Positions 33,639 through 43,791 of a stretch of DNA of 64,000 nucleotides are shown here, piece after piece. Under the pieces are notes generated by a model that searched no databases, was not told where the DNA came from, and saw only the letters and a program-made list of their open reading frames with translations. The translations under genes were made by a program, and so were the position numbers. Positions within the stretch are counted from its first letter, which is position 1, and every line of letters begins with the position of its first letter. The stretch is from Favolaschia claudopus (lineage: Eukaryota > Basidiomycota > Agaricomycetes > Agaricales > Mycenaceae), in the NCBI GenBank assembly GCA_037176885.1, contig JAWWNJ010000019.1, positions 806,001-870,000 of the forward strand. Reading direction: 5' to 3'.

Positions 33639-34730
33639 TCAATGCCCCAGCGCTTCCTCGCCCCCGTACATTTTGGCAAAAACCAAGTTCTTGATCGAAG
33701 GAAGCGCTGTGCGGTAGGAGTCGTCGGCCGAGGCGCCTTCAATGCAGACATGTTCCAGCTGGCAGCCAGCGTTCGATATGAACGATGTGAGCGAGGCGAT
33801 AGGGTCGAGCGGTAAGACGCCCCTATCAACTATGAGGCGAGAAAGTTTTGGGAGGATGAAGTAGCGAAGGCAGTCGTTCACGTTGTCGTGTTCATAGCGT
33901 AATGTGAGTGATTCGAGCGAGGGCAGCGTGACTGGATGCTCCCTCACATCATCTTCATCTTCATCGTCAAGCCTATTGGATAGACTCAGTTCACATCGAA
34001 CGAGATTCGTCGCCATGCGCAAGTAATGAAAGCAGGCTTGATATCTGATGTTGTGAAGACGCATTGAAGTCAACTGCCTCCAAGGGAGAACTATCACGCG
34101 AGCAGCGCAGACATCGAAGTTCACTGAGCGAAGTAGGGGGGCATCGCTGAAATCCAGGCAGCCGTCGAAATCATCCACGACGACGGTCAGCTTGCGGAGA
34201 AGCGGCATGGAACCTTGGAGGGTCGGACGATGGACCATGTCAATGTAAAGAGAGACATATTCCCAGCGAGCGCAGTAGGGAAGAATAGCAGCAATGAGCT
34301 CATCTGCTCCGACTTTATGGCGTGTAAGCTGATCGTCAACCTCAACCGAGATCGGGCAATGGCCGGATCTACTGAGCCAGATGTTTTGTAGATCGGAGGG
34401 TACGCAATCAGGTACTGCGAGATATACTGCGCGCCACAGCAGGGTGTTTTGAGAGCAATCTCTCGCCATCTTGAACAAATATGTGTCAGAGGAATAGGCG
34501 ACAATGGGCCAACGAGTGGAGGCTGGTCGGGGTATGGCGGGAGGCAATGGACGAGTATCTCGGAAAACTATTTCATTGGGGAGCGTTAGGACGGGGTATT
34601 TGACTCTGTCGAGTCGCGTCTTCACCATCGAGTGCTCGAGTTTGAAGGTGGGGGGAGTGTGCTCTAGGCCGCATATTTGACTCTCAAGCTCGAGCATACG
34701 CGCCCGATCCACTTCAAGTGTGCTCGGCAT
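33639..34730 (-). CDS. F-box copy F4 with a compensated double frameshift in the F-box
   Basis: It starts MPSTLEVDRARMLELESQICGLE at 34730, and the frame stays open to 33639 (363 residues). Compared with F3, one extra base near 34566 and one missing base near 34450 put about 40 residues of the F-box into another frame (reading RDTRPLPPAIPRPAST). Before and after, the two copies agree closely (YPVLTLPNEIV; TLLWRAVYL). The leucine-rich part is intact (LLRSVNFDVCAARVIVLPWRQLTSMRL, LPSLESLTLRYE). A further extra base near the end replaces GIESEW by GH and a stop. Because half of the F-box is scrambled, Skp1 binding would be doubtful. It is the inverted duplicate of F3. Confidence 0.75.
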   Translation of the reverse strand: MPSTLEVDRARMLELESQICGLEHTPPTFKLEHSMVKTRLDRVKYPVLTLPNEIVFRDTRPLPPAIPRPASTRWPIVAYSSDTYLFKMARDCSQNTLLWRAVYLAVPDCVPSDLQNIWLSRSGHCPISVEVDDQLTRHKVGADELIAAILPYCARWEYVSLYIDMVHRPTLQGSMPLLRKLTVVVDDFDGCLDFSDAPLLRSVNFDVCAARVIVLPWRQLTSMRLHNIRYQACFHYLRMATNLVRCELSLSNRLDDEDEDDVREHPVTLPSLESLTLRYEHDNVNDCLRYFILPKLSRLIVDRGVLPLDPIASLTSFISNAGCQLEHVCIEGASADDSYRTALPSIKNLVFAKMYGGEEALGH

Positions 34731-35171
34731 GACGGGAAGTTGGAAAGTTGAGATATGGACGAGGTTCGCAAGAAGGCCTAAGCGAAAAGCTTCGACCTGA
34801 GCGAACGGTTGGTGAACGGTTGAACAAGGTTTGTACGGCCCGACTCGGCAGGCGTCACTGTGATGGCTGAGCAACGCTTGCTTTCGACCACGATGTGGCC
34901 ATAGAAAGTGCAGCGGCAGTTCGACATCGCTCAAGCAGGAAATCATGCCCTTGAGAATGTAATGCATGCACCTTACAACAAGCTCTTGAACACGCTGTTC
35001 CCAGTTGACACAGACTTCACGGTCGCACCCCAACTTCCAAGAGATCATCAACTAAAGGCGCGGACTACCTCATGACCTTCGAATTTTTTTTTGGAAGATA
35101 ACCCTGTCTTATTGTGCTCTCTCTCGAACGGGAGAAGGATTTTTCGGTGAGGTCCAAACGCATGGCTGCCG

Positions 35172-35504
35172 ATGATCAGCTATGAGTACGCCTGGGTGAC
35201 CTCATTGGTAACGCCTTGCTCGCTCTTGTTCTGTGAGTATCCCGCATTCATTGATATCATAGATGCTTATCCTCTACCTATCTTGCACGGTGTCAGCGCT
35301 TTCGGGACCAAGCTCTCCTTCTACTCCATCACGAAGGAAGGATTGATTTCACCAGAGTATATTCCCGCCGCCTCCCCGTTGTACGTGACCGATACCGCAC
35401 CAGTTGGCCGCTGGAACCACGATATCCTTGCGGCTGAAGGAGAGGCAGCATTCCGTTCCATTGTTCAGGCCATTATCACTGAGTGCGCACAACTTTCACA
35501 GTAG
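35172..35504 (+). pseudogene. C-terminal fragment of a widespread Agaricomycete protein of unknown function
   Basis: The frame contains LPILHGVSAFGTKLSFYSI, then SPEYIPAASPLYVTDTAPVGRWNHDIL and ends IITECAQLSQ. This order (a GxSAFGTxxxFY block, a DxAPxxRW block and a final helix) is familiar from the C-terminal part of large uncharacterised proteins in mushroom genomes. I do not know a function. Nothing recognisable precedes it, so it appears to be a truncated copy. The start codon is arbitrary. Confidence 0.4.
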
Positions 35505-35589
35505 GGTAAGCAGGTAATTGTTCTGAAATACAGATCCGTTTCTAAATGCTTCGCAGTTCCTGTATCATATATTCACATCCTAATCAATA

Positions 35590-35932
35590 GGGTGTTTCAG
35601 ATGTCACACTTTACACCCAACTTTGGTCCCAACTTTGCTCCAACTTGCAGTCCAACTCGAAAAGTTGAAGACTAAAATGGATGTGTTCACTCGGAACGAC
35701 CGACGAGACGAAATCTCATGAATTGGCATCAAAGTCGGTGGATGCCCGTCGAAGCGCATCAGCCGAACGAAGTTGACGACAAAGTTGGGATGCAAGTCAT
35801 GCATCTGACCACGACTTGCATCCCAACTTTGGTCCAACTTCGTCCCAACTTCGCTTTCCCGACTTTGCGAGTTGGGTAACCCTATCGAGTTGGATCTCAA
35901 GTTGGGACGAAATCGAGATATCTGAAATACCC
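35590..35932. mobile_element. 343-bp MITE with TA target duplication and internal hairpin
   Basis: The ends GGGTGTTTCAGATGTC and GATATCTGAAATACCC are imperfect inverted repeats, each followed outward by TA (35588-35589 and 35933-35934). Inside, AAAGTTGGGATGCAAGTC at 35781-35798 is perfectly complementary to 35813-35830 with a 14-base loop. The motif CCAACTT or its complement recurs about ten times. No protein is encoded. The TA duplication suggests mobilisation by a Tc1/mariner-type transposase; that is inference. Confidence 0.75.
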
Positions 35933-36290
35933 TAATATTATTCTCCAGTACCATTCTCCTTCGCTTCTGTGCCTCAAACACCTGCAACGCTCGAAACACC
36001 TCTGATACTCGGGTATATGGGTGACTCTCAATGCCTTATGATCATCCGAGCCCTCTCCCCTCCTTGAATCCACCCCAAGCCAGTCCTGCCGCTCCTTCTG
36101 AAGCCGAAACGCGGTTTCAGGCGAATTCTTCGAGGGCATAATATCTGGGACGTGTTCGCGTTTTTGGATGGCCCATTTGTCGTAACCACTGAAGATCGGC
36201 TTCGTGGCCATTCGCAAAGCAGGCTTCCCCGACCGAAGTATGATATCAGTGGCGCTCGCTGAGGTTTTCCTGAATTGAGTTCGAGGCAAT

Positions 36291-36310
36291 TAGATTCTGG
36301 CCAGAATCTA
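36291..36310. repeat. Perfect 20-base palindrome
   Basis: The sequence TAGATTCTGG is followed directly by its complement CCAGAATCTA. It lies about 330 bases upstream of the cysteine-rich gene. It could be a dimeric protein-binding site or a chance palindrome. Confidence 0.5.
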
Positions 36311-36637
36311 TTTTCTTAAATTCTTTTTGAGTGATGCTTTGCTCGGCTTCGCAATTAATTGAACTTGGACTGCCAGTGGCTTGACCTGGACCTGCTGATG
36401 CATTGCCGCGTGCGCTGTCCAATTACCGCCACTAGAGAAATTGCGAGTATTTATAATGACGGTCGGGGGCAACCGGCCACCTACATAAGCCTCGAATGGT
36501 ACGATTGCCTTTGAGTTGAACGTTGAATGTTCAGGAGAAGGAGCAGGATTCAAGTGGGCATCGGGCCACTGACCGAATCTCTTCGGGAACAGTCGGGCTT
36601 AGCGGATGATGCAGACACTGCAACTCTCCCAAGAACC

Positions 36638-38094
36638 ATGTCCACCACCACATCCACACTATTTGCTACACCCCCCGGCGCACAGTCCCCAAGAACACCA
36701 ACACAGTCTTCTATACTCGATGAACAAATAGACTTGTTCGATATACTCCGAGCAGGTGAAGACTCCCGCCTGCGTCGTACACGCTCTCCGGAACGTGTCA
36801 ATGTGTTCGCTCCACCAGCTATTCTGTTTTGTGGCGCCGACCAAGAAGGTGAAGGAGATTGGGATGAGCATCGGCCATGGACTGTAGAAATCTTACCGGA
36901 AACCGTTCCCCCGCCCCCTCGCAAGCGCCAGAAACGATCCAATGGCTGTGGAGCGCGAATTCATAGCTCTGCCCAAGCGGACTGTCGCCGATGGCGGGGC
37001 TTACCGGAAGGTGTCGGGGCTAACGTAGTTGAACTGGGGGAGCAATACTTCACGAATGACATGAAGCGCGAACTCGCACTGGATTGCAAGGGATGTGGGT
37101 GCAAAAAACACTCCGTCGGATGTGCTATCTGGCTAGTAGTTCTCTCAATGCGTGCAGCCTAAACTGACTCAGAAGTAGCGGTAACCCCCTCGGAGCTCTC
37201 TTCGTCCCATGCGCCAGACACCGCCCTTCGCCGTCGAGTAATTTTTCCTCGTCCCATTACACCTTTCTCTGTGACTCTGTTTCCCCGCCACTACCTCCTT
37301 CTGTCCGTCCAGCCGACTCTAATGGCGACATTAATGCCCTGGGGGAGCGGACCATGCAGCGCAGATTACGCGACCGCGAGGAGCTCCATCAACTACGGGC
37401 CCGTCTCCGCGCAGCGCAACAGCCCAATCGCCCCTCTTTCCGCAGTGAGCCCTCGCGCACCGATTGGGAGCGTCGCACAGATGAAGTCCGTGCACAAGAG
37501 TCGCGTGCTGCATTCGACGCCTGGGCCGACGCAACGCTCCAGCGCGCTACCGCCACAGCGGCATCTGAGGTGCCCACAATCGTCGATCTGCCCCTCGATA
37601 CGCGGCGCTCGGCGTCCCCGCCCGACCCATTACCTGCCGCCGCACAGCGGGAGCTCAGCGCGGAGGAGCGGCGCCGTGATTGGCAGCGCATTAGCATCAC
37701 GAATCGGTCCTGGGGACGGGAATGGCCTACGAGAAGCACCGCGACCCCTGAGCCCATGCCCCGTCCGTCGTCAGAGACGGAAGAGCGTCGGGACAGTGGA
37801 GTCACCGTGATTCCTGGTCCCGGTTCGGGCCAGCGTCTTGCGAGCATGAGCGATACGCTGCGGTGGACGAGCCCTGAGGAAATTTTTCGTCAGCAAGCCA
37901 CCTCCAGTTCTCGGGATGCTTGGATCATGAGGAGAACGCTGCCTCCGCTTCCCTTTCCGACTGAGCCCGCAGTGCCCGAAGTACCCAGCATCACCAGTAG
38001 AAGAAGGCGGCGACGTTACAGCGAAACTGAAATCAGGGAGGGCACAGAGGAAGAACTTGATGCTGCTAGACGTCGGATTTTGTTCGAGCGTTAA
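36638..38094 (+). CDS. Cysteine-rich protein of unknown function, conserved in Agaricomycetes
   Basis: Exons 36638-37131 and 37179-38094 give 469 residues. The start MSTTTSTLFATPPGAQ is followed by a serine/proline-rich part. A conserved block comes next: NGCGARIHSSAQADCRRWRG, YFTNDMKRELALDCKGCGC and KKHSVGCAICGNPLGALF. Its CxGCGC...GCAxC pattern suggests a small zinc-binding fold. The second half is charged and arginine-rich (RRLRDREELHQLRARLRAA, EERRRDWQRISI) and ends in a basic RRRRRR stretch that may act in nuclear targeting. The 47-bp intron has a GC donor (CTG|GCTAGT) and creates the central CGN. No canonical alternative keeps the frame. I recognise the block from other mushroom proteins but not its role. 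Confidence 0.75.
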
Positions 38095-38358
38095 TCTAGC
38101 TGAAAAATCCAGCTTTTGGTTTTTTCTTCCGTTTCTTATTTTTCTCGCTGCGGGTGTTGGATGGATTCAGAGGGACCTATAGCCGTTGTCATTCCTAAGC
38201 ATTATAGTACTGTATGTAAATAGTAACGCCCTCGTTGTACTCTGACGTTGTTGAGTTAGTGCAAGGGAAAAATCAAGATGAAACAAAATAACACACATGA
38301 TGTAGGCGAAGATGATTCTCATAGCTCAAGTCTCCAAGTGCTCATCCTCAGATGCGGA

Positions 38359-39445
38359 CTACGCAGCAGCCGGGGAGATAAACGTGAAGATGATCGAAGG
38401 AAACACCGCCTGGTATGATTCGTCTACGACGGATCTTATACCACCAACACGCACGCGGTCCAGCTTGCAGCAGCTTCTGGATATCAAGGAACGGAGCGAA
38501 CCGATTGGGTCGGGGGACAAGAGCTCTTCATCGAACTCGAGATTAGAGAGAGCAGGGAGGTCGAGGAAACTGAGACAGTCCGTCGTTGACACGTCGTCAC
38601 TACCGACAGATAGCCTCAGCGATTTCAGGTGTGGTAATGCGACGCTGGCACCAGAAACCACCATGATATTGTCAACTTCCGAGTCGACCTGCAGGTCGAG
38701 TTCGCAGCGAACGATATTGGTTGTCCTTTGCAATATAGGGATGCATTGATCGAAACGTATAGTGTGCATGCGCAGCGATGTCAACTGCGTCCAAGGCAGC
38801 TCGACGGAGGCAGCCGTAACAAGCTCAAGACACACGGAGCGTAACAAGGGGGCGTCACTGAAGTCGAAGTGCACGCGATAGTCAAGGTCTAAATCTAGAT
38901 GGCGAAGAGAAGGCCATGAACCTTGAATGGGAGGGGAAAAGAGGCCGACGCTGGCCAGTCGTAGATATTCCAAACGGCTACGATGGGGAAGGATCGCTTC
39001 GAGAAATTCCCCTCCTCGATAGACTGTTTGGTCTGGCGTATACTCATCAGCCACCACAATCGACAAAGGGCAGCAGCCAGATCTGTGAAGCCAAACATCC
39101 TGTAGGTCGTGCCGAACATTTGCTGGACCCAGCAACAGTGCGCGCCACAATTGAGGTGTGGCAAGAGCAATTTGCCGCCATTTCCGACAAATATGCGTCA
39201 AATTGAGGGGGGATTGTAGCCCAAGGTATGGTGCGCACTCGGGATACGGCGGGAGGACGTTTGTAAAGATCTCGAAAATGATTTCGTTGGGCAATGTCAA
39301 GACGGGGTACTGGTATGCGTCCACGGCGTCGCTCTTGGACAGTCGATTTCTCGGTTTTGAGGGCAGCGAGGGAGCGCTCTACTTCGGATATTTTACGGTG
39401 AATTTCCGCCAGACGCTTCCGGTCAGCTGCAAGGGTGACCAGCAT
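38359..39445 (-). pseudogene. F-box copy F5, disrupted by a 4-base insertion
   Basis: The N-terminal frame begins MLVTLAADRKRLAEIHRKI, a coiled coil like that of F1. At about 39324-39328 four extra bases (GCCG on the coding strand) shift the frame. After it the protein resumes as DAYQYPVLTLPNEIIFEIFTNVLP, LTHICRKWRQIALATPQLWRAL and the leucine-rich part (LLRSVCLELVTAASVELPWTQLTSLRM). The C-terminus ends FPSIIFTFISPAAA instead of the family-typical FPSIxxLVxxxR. Without the four bases the frame would read continuously. A GTG-started shorter protein would lack the coiled coil. A frame error in the sequence is less likely here than for single-base runs, because four bases are involved. Confidence 0.75.
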
Positions 39446-39692
39446 GAGAAAGTCGGGGAGGGCTGTAGCAGTCTGCCGACAGGGTGAGCAGGGTAGGTTT
39501 GAGACAGGTTGAACGCGTGGTGTCACACCGTGACCGATCGCGTACGCACAAAAACAGATAAGAAACAGAGCGATTCAGTAATACACGCAGAGCTACTTGT
39601 ACGGTGGTCAAGATTCCGTCGAATACAGTTTTAGTGCCGTGCCATTGCTTCCAAATAAATGTACAAATGATAAGTTCTTCCGAATCGGCAGC

Positions 39693-41012
39693 TCAATCCT
39701 CCTCCTCCTCATCCCCTTCCTCATCATCTTCAACGCGGACCACAAGCTTCGAATTCGGGTTGATACCCGACTGCTTGACCGTGTCGTCTTGAGCGCATTC
39801 GAAATAAGCAATCTCGTCGTCTTCCTCGCCCTGAACCGACACCAGCAGCATCAACTTCGCACTGCGAATCAGAATAGAATAAATGAGATGATGCATAAAC
39901 ATTCGGAACAGGGAATGGACGAACCGATCGATGTCTAGGTTGAACGTTTTGCAAACACCACCTAGAACCTTACGCACGAGATGCCCGCCGCGCGTCACGA
40001 ATTCGGCCTTCTGCCCTGGTCGAGGACCGGTAATAGAGACTTTGAATCGTTCATCCTTCTCGGATGCAGGCGCTTGAGACGAATCTGCCGCATCTTGCGA
40101 GCCTGGGCGACAAGTGAGCGACTGAATCAAGCGATATAAGATGAAAAGGTGTACGGTTAGCTGCAGAACGAGGCTTGCTCGGGGAATGCGATGCCGATGC
40201 TTTGCTTGGCGATACCCGTGTCTTAACTTCCGCCTTCACTTTGACCTCTGTCTTCGCACTGGGGGCCTCGCGTTTCGTCGTCCGTTGCTGCGGTACCTCC
40301 TCATCTTCATCTTCCTCCTCGCGCGTTACTCTGACCTTTGCAGGTTTTTTCGCCTCCTTCTTGGGTATGACGGGCGGCGCACGGTCAGAATCATCTTCGT
40401 CTTCGTCGTCGTCGAATAGCGTATTCGGATCGTCTGCGCCACCATACTGGCTTCCTCTGATAACCTCTTCGTCCTCAGACTCAAGTTTGGGGACCAGCGC
40501 TCGGCTGGTCTCCGCCTCGTCCAGATAATCGAGCTCCTCCTGGTCATTCTCGACCTCGTCATCGGCATGAAGCGGCGGGGTCGCGGATGGTGTTGGGATA
40601 GCCTGAACGCGTCCTGCACATCGCGATCAGACCCGATTCGATTCGAAAGAGGCACATAGAGAAACGTACCATTTGGGACCACAGTCACGGATACGCTGTC
40701 CAACAGCGACGCGAGCAGAGGATACGCAGCCTCTGTCACCTCGACACTTTCTCCTTGACACACATCCAAGGTGGACACCATAAATTGGAGAGCAGCGTGG
40801 GCGTCAACTTTGTAGTGAGCTCGTACTAATTCGTTCATATCCTAATATCAGATATTGAGTCTGCAGGATCGCGAGGAATCACGAATTCGTGCTCGTACCT
40901 CATAAGACTCGGGTCGAGGCAGAAACTTTTTGGTCCCATCCAGAGTGACCAACACGACGGGAACATCTTCCGTAGACCTTGTCTGGCTATTGATTGTAGA
41001 GACAATATGCAT
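39693..41012 (-). CDS. Acidic protein with two small globular (ubiquitin-like?) domains
   Basis: Five exons join without frameshift from MHIVSTINSQTRSTEDVPVV. The N-terminal block (VVLVTLDGTKKFLPRP, MNELVRAHYKVDAHAALQFM, ESVEVTEAAYPLLASLLDSVSVTV) and the C-terminal block (RFKVSITGPRPGQKAEF, HLVRKVLGGVCKTFNLDIDR, KLMLLVSV, QDDTVKQSGINPNSKLVVRVED) each have the strand-helix-strand look of a beta-grasp fold. They are separated by a long acidic, lysine-containing linker (DDDEDEDDSDRAPP, REEEDEDEEVPQ). The C-terminal block resembles the SUMO-like domains of Rad60-type proteins only in outline, so I leave function open. The gene ends in a run of acidic residues. All introns are GT-AG. Confidence 0.75.
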
Positions 41013-41398
41013 AGTGAAAGTTGAGTGGAAGCAGGACTGTTGTTGTCGTGGAAGAAAACAAGAACGCGTTACTGTGACAGTTCAACATTTGTCACAAACC
41101 AGGTGATCGTGCGATGTCAGTGATGCGCCATTCAAATTCGCCGGTAAGTTGCCGACGCCGCCCCGCCAACGCCCCAGGTCGTATAACACGGATGAATCTT
41201 CCTTTGCAGATTTACAACAGTATGTAGTACAGACAGATACAGAAATTCAATTACTACGTGCTTCGGCCTTCTATGCTTGCTTCAGGTCATTGGTATGAGT
41301 GCGGTATGTAGGATACATGATATGTAAAGGCAATAAAAAAACGTGCAAAACAAAATTGCGTCGTGCGAGAGGTGCGAGAAAAGATATACAACCGAGGG
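41013..41398. other. Intergenic region
   Basis: This lies between the start of the acidic two-domain gene and the end of the kinase gene. Nothing specific is seen. Confidence 0.4.
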
Positions 41399-43791
41399 TT
41401 ATTGCACCTCCTGCCTCGCAATGCTATCGATCCCCTCTTGATCCAGGAGCAGTCCATCGTCATCTGCGTCCTCGTCCTCGCCCTCCAAATCTTCATCATC
41501 GAATCCTACGACCTCCCCGTACAAGGAGGAATGGTCAGAGTAATCCGAGTCGGGCGACGCAGTACCAGGTGGGCTCTGCGTTTCGACTTCAGAGCTGATC
41601 AGGGGCGCAGAAGACACCGACGATGGGCTGGACAGCTGCGTAGTTCCACCCATCCACGGATCGTCCCACAACTCGCTGATCTTCGCGCGTCGAGCTGAAT
41701 CCCTAACAAGCAACCGAGCAACGATGCGCTGTGCACCTTCGCTCTCGACAAGTCGTTGACCCTTGAGTTCAAGTTGAGGTTGAGGTTTAGTCTCTGGCAC
41801 CTCGTCACCATTTTCCGAAGGAGCAACCACTGTCGCCACCGAATCCGCCGAGGTGTGGTTCTCGAGATCCGGACGTTCCTCATGAGCAGTAGAGACCGAC
41901 GGCCACTCCCACTCTCCTCTCGCAATACACATAAGCCAATGCCGCCTCGTCGCCGCACTCTCCCGTACACCACCCTCCCGACCTATACGACCAGGACCAT
42001 CATTCGATGTCGCACCTTCGCCAAATGGCAGCCGGCGCGCGCAAAGACCATACAACACAACTCCACACGCCCACGCATCCGTCTCCCGCGCATCGTAGCG
42101 CCGTCCGCTGATCACCAGCTCCGGCGCAGCGTAGGCCTCACTCCCACACCGCGTACTCAACAATGGCGCCGCGGTATCGATAAACCGCGAGAGACCAAAG
42201 TCTGTCAACTTGACAAGCGGCCCGGTAGGAGGGCCATTGGTAAAAGGGAAAGGCGTGGTGAGGAGGATGTCTAAGGGCACAAGACATCAGTCAAGTCAAT
42301 CGAATGTAGCAGAGGACGAAACATGCTTTCGAGCTTGACATCCCGATGCACCAACCCCACACCATGCATCCACCCAACCGCCTTGCACAACTCGGACCAT
42401 ATTCGCTTGAGAAGTGCTTCCCCGAGCGCCCCGTGCGCGTCATCACTGTTGACCAGGCCGAGAAGGTCACCGCCGGGGACGTACGGCAGAACGAGTACAT
42501 GATAGCACGGAGTCGTCAAATGCGTAAGCAGCGTCGTGATATTCCGATGCGAGATATGCCGCAACACCTCGACCTCCCTTACGAAGCTCACCCTCGTGCG
42601 ATCGCGCTGCATAGCCTGCTCGCGACCGGAACACTGCGTGTACGCAGACCTGGCCGTTATTTTGAGGGCCACAAGACGGGTTTGTGGGAAGGTAGAACTC
42701 GATGGTGAGGACAGGGTGGAAGGAGAAGACCCAGAAGGCGTGCTGCTGCGCTCTTGCTCTGCGAGCATCCGCTTGCCCGCCCCGAGCGGCCGTACACCGG
42801 GAACGCGAACCTTGCGCAGAGAGCCCGCGCGAGAGACCGATAATGACGTCTCACGCCGTAGATTACGGAGGCTGCGGCGAGTGCGAAGTACCAGCGGATC
42901 ATCAGATAGATCCTCTGCGAGCCAAACGCTGGAGAAAGCCCCGGTACCCAAAGGCGCAGTAAGTCGAAGGGTAGTCCCCGATGGTCTGGGCGGCTCGAGT
43001 GTCAACCTCGGGGCGCTCGCATCAGACGAAGTAGGTAGACCCGAGAACAGCATCGTATGCGGGGCGGTCGCGTCGGGCAGTCCCGAGAGTTTCGATGTCG
43101 GCGATTGAGTCAAGGGCGAGCAAGATCCGGATTCGAGAAACCCGGAATTGTCGGTGGAAACAGTTCGTGAGCGCGGGGGCGCGCTCGCGCGTAATATCGA
43201 TCCAACAGCCAGCTCTTCATTGGCTATACACTGTTTCGGGAACACGGAAGGAAGTTTTGGTGTAGCTTCATCATCAGGATTGGGTGGCAGCGGAGTGGGA
43301 CCGGCGCTGAGGTCCTCGACACGTACAGGATGCGGATCTAATCGTAGAAAATCGCGCTTGTTTTTTACTTGTGGTGTGGTCGGAGGGTTACGTGGAGGGA
43401 CCAGGAGCGGGGGAGGAGATGATGTTATCGTAGATGTGCTCGCATTGGCACTTTGCGGTAGGGGAGACGGCGGGCGGGTGGAGAATGGAGACGCGAAGAA
43501 CGCGTGTGTTTTTGCACCGGGGCTGGAGATCTCAGAGGGCGCTTCGCGGGGAGCCGGTGAAGTGGAGGGAGAAGGCAAAGATGAGAAATCGGAACCAGAA
43601 AACGCGGAGGAAAGCGAGGTCGAGGTGGATGTGCTGAGGCCAGAGAGACGCGGCGAAGAGGAAAGCGAGGACGAGGATGACGGTGGGGAACAATATTCCA
43701 TGGGCGAGTCCCGACCAATGACTCGAGAGCTGAAGAGATCGCCCAAACCACCCAACGAGAACCGATCCGGGTTCCGAGTCGAAACCGTCAA
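41399..43791 (-). CDS. Serine/threonine protein kinase with long N-terminal extension and GC-AG intron
   Basis: Exons 42327-43791 and 41399-42270 give 778 residues. About 270 residues of serine/proline-rich sequence precede the kinase domain. The glycine loop is LGTGAFSSVWLAED. A basic insert of about 70 residues separates it from the catalytic lysine (RLVALKITAR). Further motifs are FVREVEVLRHISHRNI, the hinge VLVLPYVPGGDLL, the catalytic loop HRDVKLENILL, the metal-binding DFGLSRF and the APE-equivalent YAAPELV. The C-terminus is very acidic. The intron 42271-42326 has a GC donor (GAAA|GCATGT) and completes the asparagine of the catalytic loop, so its splicing is required for activity. All catalytic residues are present. 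The kinase group looks CAMK-like; the target is unknown. Confidence 0.88.

Larger units (their letters stand above)
34731..36637. other. Intergenic stretch with a gene fragment, a MITE and a palindrome
   Basis: The first 110 bases belong to the F3/F4 duplicated block. A gene fragment (35172-35504), a TA-flanked MITE (35590-35932) and a 20-base palindrome (36291-36310) are listed separately. Nothing else is seen. Confidence 0.5.
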
